Below, piece by piece: positions 15,043-23,197 of a DNA stretch of 25,694 bases. The stretch's first letter is position 1. Each line of letters starts with the position of its first letter. Source of the stretch: Flavobacteriaceae bacterium. GTDB lineage: Bacteria > Bacteroidota > Bacteroidia > Flavobacteriales > Flavobacteriaceae. The notes under the pieces were generated by a model that was not told where the DNA came from, searched no databases, and worked only from the letters and a program-made list of their open reading frames with translations. The stretch is from assembly GCA_029247985.1 (NCBI GenBank), contig JAQWKF010000092.1:1-25694 (forward strand), written 5' to 3'. The translations under genes were made by a program, and so were the position numbers.

Positions 15043-16059
15043 ATGATAGATAACATCAAGGCACATTTAAAAGACGTGGCTGCTTTCTCTGCTACAACGG
15101 CAGATGAGGTTGAACAATTTCGTATTGGCTATTTGGGTAAGAAAGGACACATTACCAAACTTTTTGCGGATTTCCGTCATGTTCCCAATGAAGAAAAGAA
15201 GGAGTATGGACAATTACTAAACCAACTTAAAACCGAAGCGCTAGCTAAGGTTAAAGCCTTGCAAACCGAACTAGGCGGCTCCCAATCCAAAAGCTCCATG
15301 GACGACATCAGCCGTCCTGGCCAGCCGATTCCACTTGGGGCAAGACACCCCATCAGCATCGTAAGAGAACGTGTAATTGACGTGTTTAGCCGTATTGGAT
15401 ATGGTCTTTCTTCTGGACCCGAAGTGGAAGACGACTGGCATAACTTTACTGCGCTAAACTTGCCAGAACACCATCCTGCTCGCGATATGCAAGACACCTT
15501 TTTTGTACAAACAGACCCTGATGTTATGTTACGCACACACACGTCTTCAGTGCAAGTGCGACACATGGAGTCCAATCAACCACCAATACGGATTTTATCT
15601 CCTGGACGCGTATTTAGAAACGAAGCCATTTCTGCACGCTCACACTGTGTGTTTCATCAGATAGAAGGTCTTTATATAGACAAAGAAGTTTCCTTTGCTG
15701 ATCTGAAACAAACGCTGATGTACTTTACCAAAGCCATTTTTGGCACAGCAGAAATTCGATTGAGACCCTCATATTTCCCCTTTACAGAGCCTAGTGCCGA
15801 AGTAGACATTTACTGGGGTTTAGAAACCGAAGCAGATTATCGTATTACCAAAGGTACTGGGTGGCTTGAAATTATGGGATGCGGCATGGTAGACCCTAAC
15901 GTTTTGACAAATTGCGGCATTGATGCAGAAGAATACGCTGGCTTTGCTTTTGGAATGGGATTGGAACGAATGGCAATGCTCTTGTATCAAATAGAAGACA
16001 TTAGAATGTTTTACGACAACGACCTGCGCTTCCTAAAACAATTCACTTCCTTGAGCTAA
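15043..16059 (+). CDS. pheS: phenylalanine-tRNA ligase alpha subunit
   Basis: Class II aminoacyl-tRNA synthetase subunit that activates Phe and charges tRNA-Phe as part of an alpha2-beta2 enzyme. The 338 residues match the usual length when translation starts at the ATG at 15043 (MIDNIKAHLKD). The frame opens earlier, from a GTG at 14968, but that extension is unlike PheS and contains the promoter. Motif 2 starts FRNEAISARSHCVFHQIEG (from residue 191) and motif 3 is GMGLER (304-309). The N-terminal coiled part with KKGHITKLFADF is the tRNA-binding arm. pheT is not in this window. The gene is convergent with gpsA; their stop codons overlap by 4 bases. Confidence 0.96.
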   Translation: MIDNIKAHLKDVAAFSATTADEVEQFRIGYLGKKGHITKLFADFRHVPNEEKKEYGQLLNQLKTEALAKVKALQTELGGSQSKSSMDDISRPGQPIPLGARHPISIVRERVIDVFSRIGYGLSSGPEVEDDWHNFTALNLPEHHPARDMQDTFFVQTDPDVMLRTHTSSVQVRHMESNQPPIRILSPGRVFRNEAISARSHCVFHQIEGLYIDKEVSFADLKQTLMYFTKAIFGTAEIRLRPSYFPFTEPSAEVDIYWGLETEADYRITKGTGWLEIMGCGMVDPNVLTNCGIDAEEYAGFAFGMGLERMAMLLYQIEDIRMFYDNDLRFLKQFTSLS

Positions 16060-17051
16060 TCAAGTACCCTGCTTAATAAGTTCATTTTTTTCTTGGCACT
16101 TCCTTTTTCATAAAGAACCTGATAAACACATTGTAGTATTGGATATTCTCCATCAAAAGAGGTGCTCATTTCATAGGTTGTTTTGGCGCCGTAATACCCC
16201 TCAGCAATCATGGTCATTTCCACAAGTGCTGCCTTAACGGTATAGCCTTTGCCAATCATGTTTCCCAACATACGATTTCTGCTAAAAACAGAATAAGCCG
16301 TGACGAGTAAATCGCCCAAGTAGGCGGATTTGTTGATGTTTCTTTTTTTATTGTCCACCCGTTTTATAAAGCGCTTCATTTCACGCATCGAGTTGCTAAT
16401 TAACACACTTATAAAATTATCGCCATAGCCAAGCCCATGCGCAATGCCTACTGCAATGGCATATACATTTTTGAGTGTGGCGGCATACTCTGCACCCATA
16501 ACATCGTCAGATAAAGAAACTTGAATATAAGCGCATGCCAGCTTTTCTTTCATTTGCTCGGCAATGCTCATATTATTGCTTGCTACGGTTAAGTAAGATA
16601 GGCGCTCCAAGGCCACTTCCTCCGCATGACATGGCCCTGCAATCACCCCAAAAAGAACTTCATTTACATTAAATTTTTCTGTTAAATATGCTCCCACCAA
16701 CACTTTTTGCTCAGGGACTATTCCCTTAACTGCAGAAAAAATCACTTTGTTTTCAAGCGAGGCGGTTAAAGGGGCCAATACATTATCTAAATAAAAAGAA
16801 GGCGTTGCAATAATCAATACATCGTAAAGAAGCGTGATTTTATCTATGTCTGTATGCAAATCTAATCTTGACATATCGAACTCTACACTGCTCAAATAAT
16901 TAGGATTATGCCCTTCTTGTATTAAGTGTTCGAATATCACTTCGTTGCGGATATACCAACCAACAGATGTGTTGTTTTCACTGAGAATTTTGACAAGCGC
17001 AGTTGCCCAACTACCCCCTCCGATTACAGCAACTTTTGAAAAATCTGGCAT
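16056..17051 (-). CDS. gpsA: glycerol-3-phosphate dehydrogenase, NAD(P)+
   Basis: Reduces dihydroxyacetone phosphate to sn-glycerol 3-phosphate for phospholipid synthesis. The 331 residues begin with VAVIGGGSWATAL, the dinucleotide-binding loop (most family members have GAGSWGTAL). Other signatures are SAVKGIVPE, GVIAGPCHAEEVA, and the catalytic-lysine stretch AATLKNVYAIAVGIAHGLGYGDN. LGDLLVTAYSVFSRNRMLG is the C-terminal helical part. The C-terminus overlaps the pheS stop by 4 bases. No TAnnTTTG box is clear upstream of the ATG at 17051. Confidence 0.94.
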   Translation of the reverse strand: MPDFSKVAVIGGGSWATALVKILSENNTSVGWYIRNEVIFEHLIQEGHNPNYLSSVEFDMSRLDLHTDIDKITLLYDVLIIATPSFYLDNVLAPLTASLENKVIFSAVKGIVPEQKVLVGAYLTEKFNVNEVLFGVIAGPCHAEEVALERLSYLTVASNNMSIAEQMKEKLACAYIQVSLSDDVMGAEYAATLKNVYAIAVGIAHGLGYGDNFISVLISNSMREMKRFIKRVDNKKRNINKSAYLGDLLVTAYSVFSRNRMLGNMIGKGYTVKAALVEMTMIAEGYYGAKTTYEMSTSFDGEYPILQCVYQVLYEKGSAKKKMNLLSRVLD

Positions 17052-17224
17052 TAATTAAGGCTTTTTGTTCTTAAAAATATTTTAACAAATAATTCACAAC
17101 TATGAGGAAATACTTGATTTAACTTGCAGGTGTAAATGTAAAGCAAGAAAAATATTGCTTACTAGTTTTTCATAGTTTAATATGGTTGGTTATTAGAAAG
17201 CACCTTATCGGGTGCTTTCTTATT
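17052..17224. other. intergenic region between gpsA and the four-helix membrane protein
   Basis: 173 bases, AT-rich, with no ORF or RNA gene that I can support. It holds the 10-base-pair hairpin at 17195-17220, which probably ends the upstream minus-strand transcript, and must also hold the gpsA promoter, which I cannot place. Confidence 0.5.
17195..17220 (-). terminator. hairpin terminator at the end of the hem-linked gene run
   Basis: AGAAAGCACC and GGTGCTTTCT form a perfect 10-base-pair stem with a 6-base loop, starting 5 bases after the stop of the minus-strand gene at 17225. The minus-strand tail (AATAACC) is T-poor; the plus-strand side (TATTTTA) is richer in T, but no plus-strand gene lies nearby. 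Confidence 0.65.
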
Positions 17225-17656
17225 TTATGGCCAGTTTTGCCAAGGAATTCTACTCAACAACAACAGTAATCCAACTCCGTAGAAAACGGCAATTCTAAAA
17301 TACTTTTTTCTATCCCCAGCTGCCTTTTTGTGTAAGGACCAACCCATAGTGATAAGGACAATGGCCAAGATATTTGTAGTTGGGTGTTCTACCAAATACA
17401 GGCGCAAGGTGCTGTCTTTCATTACAGCTCCCATGCCATTTTCCCAGGCTGAGAAATAAGGTGACACAAAATACGTAGCAATGCCGATCAATAGTTGAAT
17501 ATGAGAAAAAATTAGGGCAAACAGCGATAGGCGCAAGTCTTTGCTGCCAAAGCTCCGCTTGCCAATCAAGCCCCAAAAAGCGTTTAAAGTAGCGAGTACT
17601 AAGAAGAGTAAGACCACATAGGCCAACTTAGAGTGTAACGAAATAATGATATCCAT
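17225..17656 (-). CDS. four-helix membrane protein, cytochrome b-like, function unknown
   Basis: 143 residues, mostly hydrophobic, with four predicted membrane helices (about 8-30, 43-63, 93-108, 121-136). Histidines lie in or near the helices: H8, H52, H91 and H109, a pattern that could bind haem, and homologues in flavobacteria are, as I recall, often labelled 'cytochrome B'. There is no lipid anchor or known enzymatic motif. A short loop, YFVSPYFSAWENGMGAVMKD, joins helices 2 and 3. The start ATG at 17656 follows a -7 box at 17673-17680. It is the last of a run of minus-strand genes that starts with hemA. Haem binding is inference. Confidence 0.7.
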   Translation of the reverse strand: MDIIISLHSKLAYVVLLFLVLATLNAFWGLIGKRSFGSKDLRLSLFALIFSHIQLLIGIATYFVSPYFSAWENGMGAVMKDSTLRLYLVEHPTTNILAIVLITMGWSLHKKAAGDRKKYFRIAVFYGVGLLLLLSRIPWQNWP

Positions 17657-17672
17657 AATAGTGTTGTTCTTA

Positions 17673-17680
17673 CAAAAATA
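17673..17680 (-). promoter_or_regulatory. -7 box for the four-helix membrane protein
   Basis: The minus strand reads TATTTTTG, 16 bases before the ATG at 17656. It may give this last gene its own transcript. No TTG lies at the standard distance. Confidence 0.45.
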
Positions 17681-17704
17681 CTGAATTCAAAGCGTTTGAC
17701 GCAT

Positions 17705-18424
17705 TCATGAAACAGAAACGATTTCATCTTTGCTTAATGAGGGTTGCAGCGTTAGCTTAAGATACACTTGGGCAAGGGTAATTACATCTTTTTCACAGTA
17801 GCGTACAATACGTGCCAAATCCTTTTCTTCGTAATATACCCGCGCTACATCAGCACCATCCATATCGTCTTTTGGAGATGGAATATCAAAAAAGTGCGCC
17901 AATAATTTTAATGAAGTATAATGCTTAAAGTCGCCAAACTTCCATAATTCTAATGTGTCAAGGTGAGGCACTTCCCAAGGTTTTTTCCCCATCAATTGTA
18001 AAATATTGGGTAATTCTAATTGGTGCTTTAGCAAACGTCTGGCTATAAAGGGAAAATCAAATTCTTTCCCATTGTGGGCACAAAGCCTATGTTGTACAGT
18101 TGAAAAATGACTGTCAAGCAGCGCTTTAAACGCAACGAGCAATTGTTTTTCGTCACCCGAAAAACTACGTATTCTAAACTGACGGCCGTCGGTTGTGGTG
18201 GTAACATAGCCAACGGAAATACATATGATTTTTCCAAACTCAGCCCAAATACCTGCATGGCTGTAGTAGTCTTCAGGGCTTAAGTCTGCAGCTTTTCGCT
18301 TGTAGGCGGTTTTGGCAGCATACAAATCTTGTGCTTCTTTTTCGAGCAGATCAAAATCCGTAGCTTCTGGGACCGTTTCTATATCAAGAAACAGGATGTT
18401 CTCAAGGGCTTGTGGCAGTTCCAT
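17705..18424 (-). CDS. DEDDy 3'-5' exonuclease (PolB exonuclease-like)
   Basis: 239-residue stand-alone exonuclease of the RNase H-like fold, related to the proofreading domain of family B DNA polymerases (Pfam DNA_pol_B_exo2-like). The catalytic set is visible: DIE at 14-16 (Exo I), HNGKEFDFPF with D123 (Exo II), and YCEKD at 209-213 (Exo III, the Y-x-x-x-D form). The segment YTSLKLLAHFFDIPSPKDDMDG is typical of this group. Its first 23 bases overlap the end of the serine hydrolase gene in another frame. DNA repair or RNA turnover are both possible; substrate is not visible. Confidence 0.9.
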   Translation of the reverse strand: MELPQALENILFLDIETVPEATDFDLLEKEAQDLYAAKTAYKRKAADLSPEDYYSHAGIWAEFGKIICISVGYVTTTTDGRQFRIRSFSGDEKQLLVAFKALLDSHFSTVQHRLCAHNGKEFDFPFIARRLLKHQLELPNILQLMGKKPWEVPHLDTLELWKFGDFKHYTSLKLLAHFFDIPSPKDDMDGADVARVYYEEKDLARIVRYCEKDVITLAQVYLKLTLQPSLSKDEIVSVS

Positions 18425-19574
18425 GGTTTAACATTGTAAAGGCTTCTTCCATATAGCCCAAATAATCGGCAGAGCGTCGAACGCCTGGCAAATCGGGCAA
18501 TTGCTTACGACCTAATCGAACTACAATCACGTCCTCATCTGGAAATACAATCACATACTGGCCATTGTGTCCGCGCATACTGAAATAGCGCTTCCCTTTA
18601 TGTGAACCTAACCACCAACCATAGCCATAGTCTTGACCATTTTTGAATTGTGGGGAGGTGGATTTTTGTACATAATCAGCACTTATTAACTGCTTGCCGT
18701 TCCAAACACCACCGTTTTTGAATAGCGCTCCAAAACGCGCAAAGTCACGAGCGTTGGAATTAAAGCAACAATAAGATTTTTCTATCCCATTTTCGGCAGA
18801 GTCAAGACGCCAGTTGGCATCTGAACGGGCTCCAAGGGGATTCCAAAAATAGCGTCTTACTAGATCAGAAATCGTCTCACCTGTAGCAGCCGTTAGGACT
18901 AAAGATAGTAACTGCGTACTTCCGCTTTGATAGACAAAACGCTTTCCTGGAGCAGTCTCAATAGGAAGCGTTTTCATCACACCAACGATATCTTGAGTTA
19001 TGTACGTGCGGGGCGTGATGGTAAGTAAATTCTCATAATCTTCTTTCCACTTTAGACCCGAGGACATGGTGGCCAAATTTCCTACCGTTAATGAATCAGC
19101 ATAAGGGCCTTTTAACCACGTGAGAAAGTCTTTTGCTTTTTGGTCAAAGCTCTTTACGTCTCCTTCTTCAATGGCTTTGGCTAGACTAGCCGACACGATT
19201 GTTTTGACCATAGAAAAAGAGTTGGTTTTACTGTCCTTTCCAAAGGTTTCGAAATATTGCTCGTGCCAAATCGAATCATTTTTGATCACGAGAAACGCAG
19301 CGGTTTCGAGGTCTTGGTGAAGTTTTTGAAGGTTGTTTGTTGCAGGGACGGAGTTATAATCGGCGTGCAAGGGCCATGCTTGGGAATTGTCGCTTTTGGC
19401 AATCGGACGAGAATCGAAATAAACATAGTCTTCCAAGCCAGCGGAGGTTCTTCCAATCTCAACAACTTTAGCTCCTAACTCAATCAAGTAGCCATAGCCT
19501 GAAATATAGAGGCCTGCTACTAATATTACCAAAACAATAATAAGTCCTTTTAAAAATGAGGCGAGTTTTTTCAT
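18402..19574 (-). CDS. serine hydrolase, class C beta-lactamase-like
   Basis: 390 residues with an N-terminal membrane anchor (about 9-30, IIVLVILVAGLYISGYGYLI). The beta-lactamase/esterase catalytic motif S-x-x-K is at SMVK (121-124). The second motif is Y-Q-S (215-217) instead of the usual Y-x-N, and the third is H-N-G (336-338) instead of K-T-G. This variant pattern is common in esterases and peptidases of the family and argues against true beta-lactamase activity. TPRTYITQD and WLGSHKGKRYFSMRGHNG are typical flavobacterial features. Probably located in the periplasm. It starts 41 bases after hemB; the gap holds a palindrome at 19592-19607. Substrate unknown. Confidence 0.88.
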   Translation of the reverse strand: MKKLASFLKGLIIVLVILVAGLYISGYGYLIELGAKVVEIGRTSAGLEDYVYFDSRPIAKSDNSQAWPLHADYNSVPATNNLQKLHQDLETAAFLVIKNDSIWHEQYFETFGKDSKTNSFSMVKTIVSASLAKAIEEGDVKSFDQKAKDFLTWLKGPYADSLTVGNLATMSSGLKWKEDYENLLTITPRTYITQDIVGVMKTLPIETAPGKRFVYQSGSTQLLSLVLTAATGETISDLVRRYFWNPLGARSDANWRLDSAENGIEKSYCCFNSNARDFARFGALFKNGGVWNGKQLISADYVQKSTSPQFKNGQDYGYGWWLGSHKGKRYFSMRGHNGQYVIVFPDEDVIVVRLGRKQLPDLPGVRRSADYLGYMEEAFTMLNHGTATSP

Positions 19575-19591
19575 GGATATTTTTCAGCAAA

Positions 19592-19607
19592 GTACAAAAA
19601 TTTGTAC
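19592..19607. promoter_or_regulatory. GTACAAA-AA-TTTGTAC palindrome
   Basis: Perfect 7-base inverted repeat with a 2-base spacer between the hemB stop and the serine hydrolase start. It could be an operator for a dimeric regulator. The flanking minus-strand sequence TACTTTG is one base short of the -7 consensus. Confidence 0.4.
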
Positions 19608-19615
19608 ATCTGCTT

Positions 19616-20590
19616 TTACAATAAGGATATGGCACGCTCTGCGTGATAGGAAACAATGATGGAAGCTCCTGCGCGCTTAAAGGCTACGAGCTGCTCCATC
19701 ATTACACTGTCGTGGTCAAGTAATCCTTTTTCCGCCGCGGCCTTTAGCATGGCGTACTCACCACTTACTTGATAAACAGCAATAGGAACCTGTACTTCAT
19801 TGGCTAGGTCACGGACAATATCCAAATATGGCATCCCTGGTTTTACCATTACAATATCTGCACCTTCTTCAATATCGCGAATTGTTTCAGTAATGGCTTC
19901 TTTGCGATTTGCAAAATCCATTTGATAGGTTTTTTTGTCGCCAAAACCTGGCGCAGAATCCAGCGCATCTCGAAAAGGACCATAAAAGGCAGAGGCGTAT
20001 TTGGCACTGTAGCTCATAATCGCCGTATTTACATAGCCTGCTTTTTCAAGTGCTTGACGTATGCTCAAAACGCGGCCGTCCATCATGTCGCTAGGAGCAA
20101 GCATATCGGCACCACATTCAGCGTGACTAAGCGCCATTTTCGATAAGACCGCTACTGTTGCATCATTCAGAATTTTATCCTCTTTTACAATACCGTCGTG
20201 TCCAAAGCTAGAAAAAGGATCGAGGGCAACATCGGTGGCAACAAGAAGTTTAGGAACAGCTTTTTTAATCGCACGAATGCTGCGCTGCATCAAGCCATCA
20301 GGGTTTAAAGCGGCAGCACCTGTATTGTCTTTTTGCGCATCATCAACCTTAACAAAAAGAAGTATCCCCTTTACACCCAAATCATAAAGTCGTTTTGCCT
20401 CTGCCGTGGCAAGGTCAAGACTAAACCTATAATAGTCGGGCATAGACGGAATTTCTGTTTTGGTTTTTGAACCTTCCACAATAAACATGGGCACGATAAA
20501 ATCATTTGCTGAAAGACTTGTTTCACGCACCAGGTCTCGCATGGCAGCGCTTGCGCGGAGGCGTCGATTTCTATAAAGAGGATACATCAT
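19616..20590 (-). CDS. hemB: delta-aminolevulinic acid dehydratase (porphobilinogen synthase)
   Basis: Condenses two 5-aminolevulinate molecules to porphobilinogen. The 324 residues include active-site lysines K197 (in MSYSAKYASAFYGPF) and K250 (in VMVKPGMPYLDIV). The metal region reads ATDVALDPFSSFGHDG and lacks the cysteine cluster of zinc-type enzymes, so this is the magnesium-type form, as in Pseudomonas. The gene begins ATGATG; the second ATG (20587) gives the more typical MYPLYRNRRLRA start, but the first cannot be excluded. It lies 3 bases after the hemF stop. Confidence 0.97.
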   Translation of the reverse strand: MMYPLYRNRRLRASAAMRDLVRETSLSANDFIVPMFIVEGSKTKTEIPSMPDYYRFSLDLATAEAKRLYDLGVKGILLFVKVDDAQKDNTGAAALNPDGLMQRSIRAIKKAVPKLLVATDVALDPFSSFGHDGIVKEDKILNDATVAVLSKMALSHAECGADMLAPSDMMDGRVLSIRQALEKAGYVNTAIMSYSAKYASAFYGPFRDALDSAPGFGDKKTYQMDFANRKEAITETIRDIEEGADIVMVKPGMPYLDIVRDLANEVQVPIAVYQVSGEYAMLKAAAEKGLLDHDSVMMEQLVAFKRAGASIIVSYHAERAISLL

Positions 20591-20593
20591 AGT

Positions 20594-21496
20594 TTAGACC
20601 CAATCTATGGGTTTTTTTAGAACAGTTAATAATTTTGCTTCTTCCGAATCTTTTTCTGGCTGGTGGTCATATGCCCACTGAACCGTTGGGGGCAAACTCA
20701 TTAAGATGCTTTCTATGCGCCCTTTGGTTTTAAGCCCAAACAAGGTTCCTTTGTCGTGGACAAGATTAAATTCAACATATCGCCCACGTCTTAACTCTTG
20801 CCATTGACGTTGTGATTTGGAAAAAGAGTGTGTTTTACGTTTCTGGACAATGGGCAAATACGCAGTTAAAAAAGCATTGCCCATGTCTGTTACAAAAGCA
20901 TACCACTTTTCTAAATTGTGGGTGTCGTCAGGGCGACAATAGTCAAAAAACAAACCGCCTATTCCTCTTGCTTCATCGCGGTGATGATTCCAAAAATAGG
21001 CATCGCATTTTTGCTTGTAGTCTGTGTAAAAGTGTGCATCATGCTTGTCACAAACGGTTTTACAAACTTGGTGAAAGTGGGTTGCGTCTTCTTCAAAAAG
21101 ATAATAGGGTGTTAGGTCGAGACCTCCACCAAACCATTGATCAACAACCGCGTTATTTTCATCATAAAGCTCAAAGTATCTAAAGTTGGCGTGTACCGTT
21201 GGCACCATTGGATTTTTAGGGTGTAGGACTAAACTAATACCACAAGCAAAAAAATCACTGTGTGAAACACCTAGTTGCTTTTGCATGGACTCGGGTAATT
21301 TGCCAAACACTTCTGAAATATTTACGCCTCCTTTTTCAAAAACAGCACCATGCTCAATGACACGTGTTCTTCCGCCACCGCCACCGGGTCGTTGCCAAAC
21401 ATCTTCTTGAAATTGGGCCTTGCCGTCTTCTTGTTCAAGACCAGCGGTTATATTGTCTTGCAGGGTTTTTATATAGGTAGAGAATTGGGATTTCAT
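20594..21496 (-). CDS. hemF: oxygen-dependent coproporphyrinogen III oxidase
   Basis: Decarboxylates coproporphyrinogen III to protoporphyrinogen IX using O2. The 300 residues are the normal length. Family signatures are DVWQRPGGGGGRTRVIEHG (32-50), HPKNPMVPTVHANFRYFE (92-109) and WFGGGLDLTPYY (121-132). The C-terminal RRGRYVEFNLVHDKGTLFGL is also typical. Having HemF shows that this organism relies on aerobic haem synthesis at this step; an oxygen-independent HemN/HemW may exist elsewhere. It is 11 bases after hemE and 3 before hemB. Confidence 0.97.
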   Translation of the reverse strand: MKSQFSTYIKTLQDNITAGLEQEDGKAQFQEDVWQRPGGGGGRTRVIEHGAVFEKGGVNISEVFGKLPESMQKQLGVSHSDFFACGISLVLHPKNPMVPTVHANFRYFELYDENNAVVDQWFGGGLDLTPYYLFEEDATHFHQVCKTVCDKHDAHFYTDYKQKCDAYFWNHHRDEARGIGGLFFDYCRPDDTHNLEKWYAFVTDMGNAFLTAYLPIVQKRKTHSFSKSQRQWQELRRGRYVEFNLVHDKGTLFGLKTKGRIESILMSLPPTVQWAYDHQPEKDSEEAKLLTVLKKPIDWV

Positions 21497-21507
21497 AATG
21501 TATAGAT

Positions 21508-22533
21508 TTAGGAGTTGTAGGATTTAATTGCGTTAACAAATGCCTTGGCGTGGTCTACAGGAACGTTGGGCAGTATGCCGTGACCAAGGTTTGCAATGTA
21601 GTTTTGCGTGCCAAATTCGCTTACCATTTTATGTGCCAGCTTTTCAATTTCTGGAATAGGAGATAATAAACGAGAGGGATCAAAATTTCCTTGCAGGGGA
21701 ATTTGCCCACCGGACAGATAACGCGCATTGCGCGCAGAACACGTCCAATCTACGCCTAGTGCGTGAGCGCCAGAACGTGCCATAATTGGAAGTGCATACC
21801 AACAGCCTTTGGCAAATGCAATTACTTTAGTCTCATCTTTAAGTGCATCAATAATCTGTTGCATGTATTGCCACGAAAAGGTTTGATAGTCTTCTTCACC
21901 TAGCATGCCACCCCATGAATCGAAAAGTTGCACAGCGTCTACACCTGCACGAACTTTTGCTTTTAGGTAGGCAATGGTAGTATCTGTAATTTTTTGAAGT
22001 AGTTCATGCGCCAAGGCGGGTTGAGAAAAGCAAAACCCTTTGGCTAGATCGAAGTTTTTAGACCCTTGTCCTTGAACGGCATAACACAAAATGGTCCATG
22101 GCGATCCGGCAAAACCAATCAGCGGAACCCTATCGTCCAACAATATTTTGGTTTGCTTAATGGCTTCCATAACATAGTGTAAACGATCTTCAACGTCAGG
22201 CACGATTACTTTCGCTAGGTCTTCTGCGGTACGCACGGGGTTTGGCAACCAAGGCCCAACTCCGTTTTTCATTTCAACAGTGATATCCATGGCTTGCGGA
22301 ATGACCAAAATATCAGAAAATAAGATGGCTGCGTCTGTTCCCACTTGGTCAATAGGCATCACAGTAATTGCTGCTGCAAGCTCTGGCGTTTGACAACGTG
22401 TAAAGAAATCATACTTGGCCTTTAGCTTCATAAAGTCAGGAAGATAACGCCCTGCTTGACGCATCATCCAAACGGGTGGTCTGTCTAGGGCTTCGCCTTC
22501 TAGTGCTCGCAAAAAAATATCGTTCTTAAGCAT
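21508..22533 (-). CDS. hemE: uroporphyrinogen decarboxylase
   Basis: Removes four carboxyl groups from uroporphyrinogen III to give coproporphyrinogen III. The 341 residues contain signature 1, RPPVWMMRQAGRY (18-30), the catalytic Asp D74 in LFSDILVIP, and GFAGSPWTILCYAVQG as the second signature. QLFDSWGGMLG and NLGHGILPNVPVDH are further conserved parts. It begins with the ATG at 22533, overlapping the hemD end by 8 bases. Confidence 0.97.
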   Translation of the reverse strand: MLKNDIFLRALEGEALDRPPVWMMRQAGRYLPDFMKLKAKYDFFTRCQTPELAAAITVMPIDQVGTDAAILFSDILVIPQAMDITVEMKNGVGPWLPNPVRTAEDLAKVIVPDVEDRLHYVMEAIKQTKILLDDRVPLIGFAGSPWTILCYAVQGQGSKNFDLAKGFCFSQPALAHELLQKITDTTIAYLKAKVRAGVDAVQLFDSWGGMLGEEDYQTFSWQYMQQIIDALKDETKVIAFAKGCWYALPIMARSGAHALGVDWTCSARNARYLSGGQIPLQGNFDPSRLLSPIPEIEKLAHKMVSEFGTQNYIANLGHGILPNVPVDHAKAFVNAIKSYNS

Positions 22534-23197
22534 GCTGGTGTTTTTTTAGGTGTTGAATGGCTTTAGCCACCAAGGTTTTTATACTTGGGTTATCCAAAAC
22601 GATCAAGTCTTTTGGATGCATAGGAAGTACTTTGGCAGTGGTTTTGCCAATACAAAAACAACTGCTATTACCAATTGCGTTCTGGTCTGTATAGCTCTCT
22701 ACGCCACTAGGGCTGTAAAAAAGGATAGCGTCTGGCACTGCATTTATTTTTTTGACATTAAGTGTGGTATCATAAACCACAATTTCTTTAAAATTGGCTT
22801 TCAATGCAGCCATTTTTATCGCTAAAAGAGGTAATCTTCGATTTCCACAAAAATGTAAAAAAGAGGCATTTTTAGCCAATTTTTGAATAAAAAGGACTAA
22901 TTCTTCCATGTTTTTCGCTGTTTTCATCGTTTTTATGCCATTTTTAAAAAGCAACGCTTTTGATTGTTCTCCAACACATAGCACTTGTGCATTTGCTAAG
23001 GGAGATCCATTTTTTAATACCGTTTTCACAGCATTCTTACTGCTGAAAATTATATAATCTGTAAGAGCAGGCATTTCAAAAGGCACGGGCTTGACATGTA
23101 TAGCATCGTATTCCATATAAGCAAGACCATTTTGAACGATACGCTCACGCAAACCGACATCTAACTTTTTGGTCGATAAGATTAAGGGCTTATTCAT
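22526..23197 (-). CDS. hemD: uroporphyrinogen-III synthase
   Basis: Cyclises hydroxymethylbilane with inversion of ring D to uroporphyrinogen III. The frame is open further upstream, to 23347, but that stretch lies inside hemC and is not HemD-like; the ATG at 23197 (MNKPLILSTKKL) starts the protein and gives 223 residues, a normal short HemD. The family is poorly conserved; supports here are the DYIIFSSKNAVKTVL motif, FCGNRRLP in the second domain, and FYSPSGVES, typical of the family. It overlaps hemC and hemE by 8 bases each. The assignment also rests on its place between hemC and hemE. Confidence 0.88.
   Translation of the reverse strand: MNKPLILSTKKLDVGLRERIVQNGLAYMEYDAIHVKPVPFEMPALTDYIIFSSKNAVKTVLKNGSPLANAQVLCVGEQSKALLFKNGIKTMKTAKNMEELVLFIQKLAKNASFLHFCGNRRLPLLAIKMAALKANFKEIVVYDTTLNVKKINAVPDAILFYSPSGVESYTDQNAIGNSSCFCIGKTTAKVLPMHPKDLIVLDNPSIKTLVAKAIQHLKKHQHA

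Noticed and set aside
17195..17220. Attenuator or riboswitch for gpsA
   Set aside because: The hairpin follows a minus-strand stop codon by 5 bases, so it is more simply a terminator. It lies far (about 145 bases) from the gpsA start, with no matching alternative fold that I can see.
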